64,000 bases of DNA from DASYLJ01 sp964432595 (lineage in GTDB: Bacteria; Desulfobacterota; Binatia; DP-6). Made by a program: the position numbers and the translations under genes. The notes beneath the pieces were generated by a model. The model saw only the letters and a program-made list of their open reading frames with translations, searched no databases and was not told the DNA's origin. The stretch spans positions 62,001 through 126,000 of the forward strand of contig CAYSOF010000015.1 of NCBI GenBank assembly GCA_964432595.1, in the 5' to 3' direction. Position 1 is the first letter of the stretch; each line of letters starts with the position of its first letter. Shown piece after piece: positions 57,892 to 64,000 of this stretch.

Positions 57892-59760
57892 GTGATCGCG
57901 CCCACGCGTCGCCTCCCGCTCGGAGCGGAGGTTCGGCCCACCGGCGTGCACTTCCGCGTGTGGGCACCCGCCGCGCGCGCGGTCTCCGTCTGCGCGCCCG
58001 GCCCCGACGGCGTGTCCGTGCCGCTGGCGGCCGAGGACGGCGGGTGGTTCGCCGGTGAATCGCCGGCGTTCCGTGACGGCAGCCGCTACGGATTCCGGCT
58101 CGACGACGACCCGACGCTGCGTCCCGATCCGGCGTCGCGCTTCCAGCCCGACGGCGTTCACGAGGCGTCGCAGGTGATCGATCCGTCGACGTTCGCGTGG
58201 ACCGACGCGGCGTGGCCGGGCGTGGGACCGCGCGGCCAGGTCGTCTACGAGCTCCACGTCGGCACGTTCACGGCCGACGGCACGTACGCCGCGGCGGCCG
58301 AGCACCTGCCCTACCTGCGCGATCTCGGCGTGACGATCGTCGAGCTGATGCCCGTCGCCGAGTTCCCGGGTCGCTTCGGCTGGGGCTACGACGGGGTCGG
58401 GCTGTACGCGCCGACGCGGCTCTACGGCACGCCCGACGAGCTGCGCGCGTTCGTCGACCGCGCGCACGCCGTCGGCCTCGGCGTGATCCTCGACGTGGTC
58501 TACAACCACATCGGCCCGGACGGGAACTATCTCTCGCTCATGGCGCCGGCGTTCTTCACCGACCGCTACGACAACGAATGGGGCGCCGCCCTGAACTTCG
58601 ACGGCCCGGACGCGGGTCCCGTCCGGACGTTCTTCGTCGAAAACGCCGGCTACTGGATCGACGAGTTCCACCTCGACGGCCTGCGGCTCGACGCGACGCA
58701 ATCGATCCACGACCGGTCGTCGCGGCACGTGCTCGCCGACGTCGCCGCGCGTGTCCGCGCGGCGGCCGGCCATCGCGGAACGTTCATCGTCGCCGAGAAC
58801 GAGATGCAGGAGGCGCGGCTCGTGCGCGAGCCGGCGCGCGGCGGCTACGGCATCGATGCGCTGTGGAACGACGACCTCCACCACAGCGCGCTGGTCGCGC
58901 TGACGGGCCATCGCGAGGCCTACTACACCGACTACCTCGGCACGCCGCAGGAGCTCCTGTCCGGGCTGCGCTGGGGCTACCTCTACCAGGGCCAGTACTA
59001 TTCCTGGCAGAAGCAGCGGCGCGGCACTGCCGCGCTGGACATCGACGGATGGCGGTTCGTCACGTTCCTCGAGAATCACGACCAGGTGGCGAACTCGGGC
59101 GACGGCGCCCGCTTGTGGCAGCGCACCGATCCCGGCCGGCTGCGCGCGATGACGACCCTGCTGCTCCTCGGTCCGGGAACGCCCATGCTGTTCCAGGGTC
59201 AGGAGTTCGCGTCGAGCGCGCCGTTCCTCTTCTTCGCGGACCATCATCCGGAGCTCGCGCGACTCGTCCGCAGCGGGCGCGGAAACTTCCTCCGCCAGTT
59301 CCCGTCGCTCGCGACCGACGCCGCCCAGCAGCGCCTCGCCGACCCGGGCGACCCCGCGACGTTCGCCCGCTGCCGTCTCGACCACGGCGAGCGCGAGACG
59401 CACGCGGCGGCGCTCGCGCTGCATCGCGACCTGCTGCGGCTCCGCCGCGAGGAGCCCGCGTTCGCGGCACAGCGCGCCGACCGCATGTTCGGCGCGGTGC
59501 TCGGCCCGGAGGCGCTCGCGCTACGCTTCCTGGCCGACGACGGCGACCGCCTCGTGATCGTGAACCTCGGCTCCGATCACACGCTCCGCACCGTGCCCGA
59601 GCCGCTGCTCGCCCCGCCCGACGGCGCGGTCTGGTCGGTCCTCTGGTCGTCCGAAGAGCCGCGCTACGGCGGCGGCGGCGCGGTGGCCGTCGAGCGCGAC
59701 GACGGCTGGTACCTTCCGGGCCATGCCGCCGTCGTGCTGCGGCCGCGGGAGGCGCCGTGA
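57892..59760 (+). CDS. treZ: Malto-oligosyltrehalose trehalohydrolase (TreZ)
   Basis: 622 residues, GTG start (no in-frame ATG nearby). N-terminal CBM48-like beta domain (VHFRVWAPAARAVSV), then a GH13 barrel: VYELHVGTFTADGTY, GVGLYAPTRLYG, GLRLDATQSI (nucleophile Asp), AENEMQEA (acid Glu region), LENHDQVANSG (stabiliser Asp). TreZ releases trehalose from maltooligosyl trehalose. The partner TreY is not in the window. Overlaps the next gene's start (GTGA). Confidence 0.93.
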   Translation: MIAPTRRLPLGAEVRPTGVHFRVWAPAARAVSVCAPGPDGVSVPLAAEDGGWFAGESPAFRDGSRYGFRLDDDPTLRPDPASRFQPDGVHEASQVIDPSTFAWTDAAWPGVGPRGQVVYELHVGTFTADGTYAAAAEHLPYLRDLGVTIVELMPVAEFPGRFGWGYDGVGLYAPTRLYGTPDELRAFVDRAHAVGLGVILDVVYNHIGPDGNYLSLMAPAFFTDRYDNEWGAALNFDGPDAGPVRTFFVENAGYWIDEFHLDGLRLDATQSIHDRSSRHVLADVAARVRAAAGHRGTFIVAENEMQEARLVREPARGGYGIDALWNDDLHHSALVALTGHREAYYTDYLGTPQELLSGLRWGYLYQGQYYSWQKQRRGTAALDIDGWRFVTFLENHDQVANSGDGARLWQRTDPGRLRAMTTLLLLGPGTPMLFQGQEFASSAPFLFFADHHPELARLVRSGRGNFLRQFPSLATDAAQQRLADPGDPATFARCRLDHGERETHAAALALHRDLLRLRREEPAFAAQRADRMFGAVLGPEALALRFLADDGDRLVIVNLGSDHTLRTVPEPLLAPPDGAVWSVLWSSEEPRYGGGGAVAVERDDGWYLPGHAAVVLRPREAP

Positions 59761-61829
59761 CGCTCGACCATCCACGACGCGTGGGCTGGCGCCGCGGCGA
59801 CGCCGACGACGCCCTCCTGACGCGCGAATGGATCGTGACCAACGGCCTCGGCGGCTACGCGTCCGGGACGGTCGGAGGCGTCGCGACGCGACGGTTCCAC
59901 GGGCTGCTCGTCGCGGGCCTCCCCGCGCCGTACGGCCGCGTCCTCGGGCTCGTCTCGTTGCGCGAGCGGGCCGGGCTGCGCGGCGGACCGAGCGTTCCGC
60001 TCGTCGGCGAAGAATCGTTCGCCGGCGGCCTCGCGCTGCCGACGGCGGCGCTCGACGAGATGACGCTGGAGCTCGGCCTGCCCGTCTGGTCGTGGACCGC
60101 GGGCGGCGTGCGACTCGAGCGCCGCATCGTCCTCCCCCATCTGCGCAACACGACGTACGTCACGTGGACGGTGCGCGCGGCGTCCGGCCCCGTCGTCCTC
60201 GCGCTGCGGCCGACGTTCAACCTGCGCCCGCACGAGGGCACCGTCGACCACATCGTCGGCCGCCAACCCGACCCGGCCTGCGCGGCGCCGCACTTTCCCT
60301 ATCGCGTGCACCACGCCGGCAGCGGCATCGCGGTCGAGGCGGACGGCGGCCTGCCGGCGGTGCGGCTCGTGCTGCGCGCGCCACGCGCCACGCCGCTCGT
60401 CCGCGGCGACGACGCCGTCGACCTCGTGTACCGGGTCGAGCGCGAGCGCGGCTACGACTTCCATGGACCGGTGGCCGGGTTCGGCGGCTGGGACGTCGAG
60501 CTGACCGCGGGAGAGTCGGCGACGCTGGCCATCTCGGCCGAACCATGGAGCGCGCTCGACGCGCTCGACGCGACCGACGTCGTGACCGCGGAGCGCGAGC
60601 GCCGCCTGACGCTGCTGCGCGCGGCGCATCCCGCGCTGCGCACGGACGTCGCGGCGGAGCTGGTCCTCGCCGCCGACCAGTTCGTCGTCCAGCCGCACGC
60701 ACGCGTCGGCGACGAAGCGCGGCTCGAGGCCGCCGGACACACGGCCCGCTCGGTCATCGCCGGCTACCACTGGTTCACCGATTGGGGCCGCGACACGATG
60801 ATCTCCCTCGAAGGTCTGGCGCTGCTCACCGGCCGTCACCGCGAGGCGGGCGACATCCTGCGCACGTTCGCGCACCACGTGCGCGACGGCCTCATCCCGA
60901 ATCTCTTCCCCGAGGGCGAGCACGAGGGCCTCTACCACACGGCCGACGCGACGCTGTGGTTCTTCCACGCGCTGGACCGCTACGAAGCCGTGACCGGCGA
61001 CCTCGGCGTACGGCGCGACCTGCTGCCGACGCTCCGCGACGTGGTCGCGCATCACGTCGCCGGCACGCGATTCGGCATCGGCGTCGACGCACGCGACGGT
61101 CTCCTGCGTCAGGGCGCCGAGGGCTACCAGCTCACGTGGATGGACGCCAAGGTCGAGGACTGGGTCGTCACGCCGCGGCGCGGGAAGGCCGTCGAGATCA
61201 ACGCGCTCTGGTACAACGCGCTCCGCCTGCTGGAGCGCTGGGTGCGGGAGGCGGGCGACGCGGGCGAGGCGGCGCGCCTCGCGGAGCGCGCGGACGGCGT
61301 GCACGCGGCGTTCAATGCGCGCTTCTGGTTCGCGGCGGGCGGCCACTGCTACGACGTCGTCGACTGCGACGGACGCGACGGAGAGACGGACGCCAGCCTG
61401 CGCCCGAATCAGCTTCTGGCGATCGCGCTGCCGCACGCCGTCCTCGACCCGGCGCGGTGGGCGCCGGTGCTGACGGTGGTGCGCGACCATCTGCGAACGC
61501 CCGTCGGCCTGCGGACGCTCGCGCCCGGAAGCCGCGAGTATCGCGCGACGTACGACGGCGATCTGCGCGCGCGCGACGCCGCGTACCATCAGGGGACGGC
61601 GTGGGCGTGGCTGCTCGGCCCCTTCGTCGACGCCTGGAGTCGGACCTGGCCCGACGACCACGACACGCCGCGCCGGATCGTGACCGACCTGCTGCCGCAT
61701 CTCGGCGAAGCCGGTCTCGGCACGATCAGCGAGATCTTCGACGCCGAGCGTCCGTTCACGCCGCGCGGCTGCATCGCGCAGGCATGGAGCGTCGCGGAAG
61801 CCCTCCGCGGCCTGACCCGCGTCGCCTAA
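59757..61829 (+). CDS. Amylo-alpha-1,6-glucosidase / glycogen-debranching protein
   Basis: 690 residues, GTG start 4 bases inside the treZ stop. N-terminal beta domain (EWIVTNGLGGYASGTVGGVATRRFHGLLVA, Bac_rhamnosid-like), (alpha/alpha)6 barrel with WGRDTMISLEGL, TADATLWFFHA, GYQLTWMDAK, TPRRGKAVEINALWYNAL and YHQGTAWAWLLGPFVDA. Matches GH133 debranching enzymes. With TreZ this points to glycogen to trehalose breakdown. Confidence 0.94.
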   Translation: MTLDHPRRVGWRRGDADDALLTREWIVTNGLGGYASGTVGGVATRRFHGLLVAGLPAPYGRVLGLVSLRERAGLRGGPSVPLVGEESFAGGLALPTAALDEMTLELGLPVWSWTAGGVRLERRIVLPHLRNTTYVTWTVRAASGPVVLALRPTFNLRPHEGTVDHIVGRQPDPACAAPHFPYRVHHAGSGIAVEADGGLPAVRLVLRAPRATPLVRGDDAVDLVYRVERERGYDFHGPVAGFGGWDVELTAGESATLAISAEPWSALDALDATDVVTAERERRLTLLRAAHPALRTDVAAELVLAADQFVVQPHARVGDEARLEAAGHTARSVIAGYHWFTDWGRDTMISLEGLALLTGRHREAGDILRTFAHHVRDGLIPNLFPEGEHEGLYHTADATLWFFHALDRYEAVTGDLGVRRDLLPTLRDVVAHHVAGTRFGIGVDARDGLLRQGAEGYQLTWMDAKVEDWVVTPRRGKAVEINALWYNALRLLERWVREAGDAGEAARLAERADGVHAAFNARFWFAAGGHCYDVVDCDGRDGETDASLRPNQLLAIALPHAVLDPARWAPVLTVVRDHLRTPVGLRTLAPGSREYRATYDGDLRARDAAYHQGTAWAWLLGPFVDAWSRTWPDDHDTPRRIVTDLLPHLGEAGLGTISEIFDAERPFTPRGCIAQAWSVAEALRGLTRVA

Positions 61830-62869
61830 GCGGTCGCGCGCTTGGGTGCGGCCGCCGTGCCGCCCTCGAGCAGCGCGAGAACACCGCGCTCCGCCGCGCG
61901 CAGGTCGCTCACGCGACCGAGCGACCAGCCGGCCGCGTGCGCGTCGAGCACGGCCGGATGCACGTAGCAGCTGCGGCACACCGCCGGCGTGTTGCCCAGA
62001 CGGCGCGCGACGCGGCGGATCGCGCCGACGATCTGCCGCGTCGCCGCGGTCTTCGACTCCGCGGGGGGCAGCTCCGACAGTGCCATCGCCGCCAGCACCG
62101 TGCCGGCCCAGGTGCGGAAGTCCTTCGCCGAGACGTCGTCGCCCGCGATCTCGCGCACGTACGCGTTGACGTCGGACGAGTCGATGGGCTGCGGATTCCC
62201 CTCCTCGTCGACGTACTGGAGCAGCTCCTGGCCCGGGAGCTCCTGACACTGGCGGACGATGCGCGCGATCTGCCGATCGTGCACGCCGACCTCGTGCTCG
62301 ACGCCGCTCTTGCCCTTGAAGCGGAAGCGCACGCTGGACGTCGTCACCTCCGCGTGGCGGTTGCGCAGCGTCGTCAGTCCGAACGAGCCGTTCGCCCGGG
62401 CGTACTCGGCGTTGCCGACGCGGATCAGCGTCGTCTCGAGGAGCCGCACCACGGTGGCGAGCACGCGCTCGCGCGGCAACCCGCGCTTCGCGAGATCCCG
62501 TGCGATACGGCGGCGCAGCGCCGGCAGGCGGCGCGCGAAGTCGGCCAGCCGCTCGTACTTCGTCTCGTCGCGTACCCGGCGCCACTCGGCGTGATAGCGG
62601 TACTGCTTGCGCCCGCGCGCGTCGTAGCCCGTCGCCTGGATGTGACCGTCGGCCCGGGAGCAGATCCACACGCGTTGCCAGGCGGGCGGAATCACGATCG
62701 CTCGGATGCGCGCCAGCGTATGCGGATCCCCAACCTGGGAGCCGTTGGGACCAATGTACACGAACCCCCGTCCCGCCCGGCGCCGGCGGATTCCCGGCAT
62801 GTCCTCGCTAACGTAGCGGAGATTCGCTGCTTTGATCGCTGCGACGGCGTCTTCGGGCGGGGGGATCAT
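61826..62869 (-). CDS. Type IB DNA topoisomerase (bacterial)
   Basis: 347 residues from ATG 62869. N-terminal GFVYIGPNGSQVGD region and IVIPPAWQRVWIC, the catalytic core RYGNAEYARANGSFGLTTL-like (GLTTLRNRH) and KDFRTWAGT, and catalytic Tyr in SCYVHP are all present. It relaxes supercoils through a 3'-phosphotyrosyl link. Convergent with the debranching gene with a 4-base overlap. Confidence 0.96.
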   Translation of the reverse strand: MIPPPEDAVAAIKAANLRYVSEDMPGIRRRRAGRGFVYIGPNGSQVGDPHTLARIRAIVIPPAWQRVWICSRADGHIQATGYDARGRKQYRYHAEWRRVRDETKYERLADFARRLPALRRRIARDLAKRGLPRERVLATVVRLLETTLIRVGNAEYARANGSFGLTTLRNRHAEVTTSSVRFRFKGKSGVEHEVGVHDRQIARIVRQCQELPGQELLQYVDEEGNPQPIDSSDVNAYVREIAGDDVSAKDFRTWAGTVLAAMALSELPPAESKTAATRQIVGAIRRVARRLGNTPAVCRSCYVHPAVLDAHAAGWSLGRVSDLRAAERGVLALLEGGTAAAPKRATA

Positions 62870-62905
62870 ACAAGGCTCGTGCCACGCCGGGCCTACGTCG
62901 CGGTG

Positions 62906-64000
62906 ATGGCACGCGAATCGCTTGAGGGTATGGCTCCGGTATCCCGTCGCCGGCGGTGGCCGTGGATCGTCGCAGGCGTCCTCGGCGTGCTCGTCGTGGC
63001 CATCGCGATCGCCCTCGCCTACGTCGACGAGCCGCTGCGCCGTCAGCTCGAGGCACGCGTCAACGCCCAGCTGAAAGGCTACACCGTCACGATCGGCGAG
63101 CTCGATCTCCAACCGCTCGGCCTCGCGCTCGAGCTCGAGGAGGTCACCATGGTGCAGGACGAGCACCCGAAGCCGCCCATGGCGTACCTGCCGCGCTGGC
63201 GCACCAGCGTGCAATGGCGAGCGCTCCTGTCGGGCGCGCTCGTCGCCGACGTCGAGTTCGACGGCCCCGAGCTCTACGTCACGCAGACGCAGGGCGAGGC
63301 CGAGGTCGCCGACCCGACGCCCGTCGAGCAGCGCGGGTGGCAGGACGCGGTCGAAGCCGTCTACCCGCTGAAGATCAACGAGGTGACGATCACCGACGGG
63401 TCGGTCACGTACTTCGACCGGAGCAAGCTGCCGCCGATAAAGATCACCAACCTCGACTTCACGGCCAACGACATCCGCAACGTGCGCTCGCGGCCCGGCC
63501 AGTTCCCCTCGCCGTTCTACGGGCGCTGCACGATCCAGGACTCGGGCACGCTCTCCGTCGACGGCGAAGCCGACTTCCTGGCCGAGCCGACGGTCGCGAT
63601 ACGCACGCGCTACGAGCTCGACGACCTCGGGCTCGCTTTCGCCCAGCCGCTCGCGCGCCACTACAACGTCGAGATGAAGGGCGGCGTGCTCGCCAGCACA
63701 GGCTCTGTACAGGTGGCGAGCGGGCGCACGCTGATCGACGTCGCGGACCTCGAGCTCGCGAAGGCGAGGATCGACTACGTCCACAAGGCCGCAACCGCCG
63801 CGAAGGAAGACGAGCGGATCGACAGGGTGACGCGCGCGGCGACCACCGTGAAGCAGAAGCCGACGACGCGCGTCGTCGTCGGCAAGGCGCGCATGGTCGA
63901 CAGCGAGATCGGCATGGTCGATCTGGCGGCCGAGCCGGATTTCCGCGTGTTCCTCACGAATGCGCGGCTCGATCTCACCGACTTCAGCAACGAGAAGTCC
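62906..64000 (+). CDS. AsmA-like / DUF748 protein, N-terminal part (3' truncated)
   Basis: At least 365 residues, open to the window edge. One membrane helix near the start (WPWIVAGVLGVLVVAIAIALAY), then a repetitive beta-rich region: YTVTIGELDLQPLGLALELE, VEFDGPELYVTQTQ, PLKINEVTITDGSVTYFD, PPIKITNLDFTANDI. This is the AsmA/DUF748 architecture of proteins that bridge the envelope and carry lipid. ATG 62930 is a plausible alternative start. Divergent from the topoisomerase gene. Confidence 0.83.
   Translation, partial: MARESLEGMAPVSRRRRWPWIVAGVLGVLVVAIAIALAYVDEPLRRQLEARVNAQLKGYTVTIGELDLQPLGLALELEEVTMVQDEHPKPPMAYLPRWRTSVQWRALLSGALVADVEFDGPELYVTQTQGEAEVADPTPVEQRGWQDAVEAVYPLKINEVTITDGSVTYFDRSKLPPIKITNLDFTANDIRNVRSRPGQFPSPFYGRCTIQDSGTLSVDGEADFLAEPTVAIRTRYELDDLGLAFAQPLARHYNVEMKGGVLASTGSVQVASGRTLIDVADLELAKARIDYVHKAATAAKEDERIDRVTRAATTVKQKPTTRVVVGKARMVDSEIGMVDLAAEPDFRVFLTNARLDLTDFSNEKS

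Noticed and set aside
1..64000. CRISPR arrays, tRNAs, rRNAs, insertion sequences, prophage genes, biosynthetic clusters
   Set aside because: No direct-repeat/spacer arrays, cloverleaf signatures, transposase or integrase frames, or NRPS/PKS modules were seen. Small RNAs cannot be excluded by reading alone.

Overview
The window is GC-rich DNA (about 70% G+C by eye) from a Gram-negative bacterium. Outer-membrane and periplasmic proteins support this: an MltB-type transglycosylase, a TPR plus beta-barrel protein, BON lipoproteins and an AsmA/DUF748-like protein. Large secreted proteins with Thr/Ser-rich linkers, Cys-rich CxDGNxC repeats, ELWxxDGT repeats and YVTN propellers are typical of environmental deltaproteobacteria-like lineages (Binatota, Myxococcota and relatives). 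That placement is an inference. I see no rRNA, tRNA, CRISPR array, insertion sequence, prophage or plasmid origin. Coding is dense, and no gap between genes exceeds 300 bases; the longest are about 250 bases at 44466-44716 and 210 bases at 50252-50461.

1-9.2 kb: two paralogous secreted c-type cytochromes, the first cut by the window edge, around an atypical SDR, a sigma-54 activator and a receiver-like protein, followed by two hypothetical envelope proteins. 9.2-20.8 kb: katG, a translationally coupled pair of ELWxxDGT-repeat proteins, a secreted hypothetical, a kelch protein, a beta-helix protein and an M48 metalloprotease. 20.9-31.1 kb: a membrane protein that looks like a bacterial INSIG homologue; an operon of TPR/beta-barrel protein, FecR-domain protein and CHASE2 cyclase; a 1174-residue two-propeller protein; and a TetR/alcohol-dehydrogenase unit with a clear operator. 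31.1-40.1 kb: a leftward run (DUF4920, eukaryote-type UDP-sugar pyrophosphorylase, MltB-like enzyme with a Lys/Ala tail, class III aminotransferase, secreted histidine-phosphatase chimera), then a Ca-dependent PI-PLC-like protein, a small lipoprotein, an SDR and a thioesterase.

40.1-57.8 kb is the most coherent part. It is a stress and envelope island: a 36-residue membrane peptide, an FAD/Rieske oxidoreductase with a zinc-ribbon protein, a multi-BON protein, a DUF1328 protein, receivers, a nuclease, PLD-VTT, a short histidine kinase with an NtrC-type sigma-54 activator, a run of small glycine-zipper membrane proteins (DUF1469, DUF883-like, YtxH), SRPBCC, CsbD, a BON lipoprotein, a DUF1269-like stress protein, a hybrid kinase and hemerythrin. 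Upstream of at least six of these units I read sequences matching the -24/-12 sigma-54 promoter (GG-N10-GC with GGCAC and TGC cores). Five of them are placed correctly relative to a Shine-Dalgarno and start codon. I therefore infer a local sigma-54 regulon, probably served by the kinase/NtrC pair inside it.

57.9-64 kb: a treZ and glycogen-debranching pair, a convergent topoisomerase IB, and the start of an AsmA/DUF748-like protein that runs off the window.
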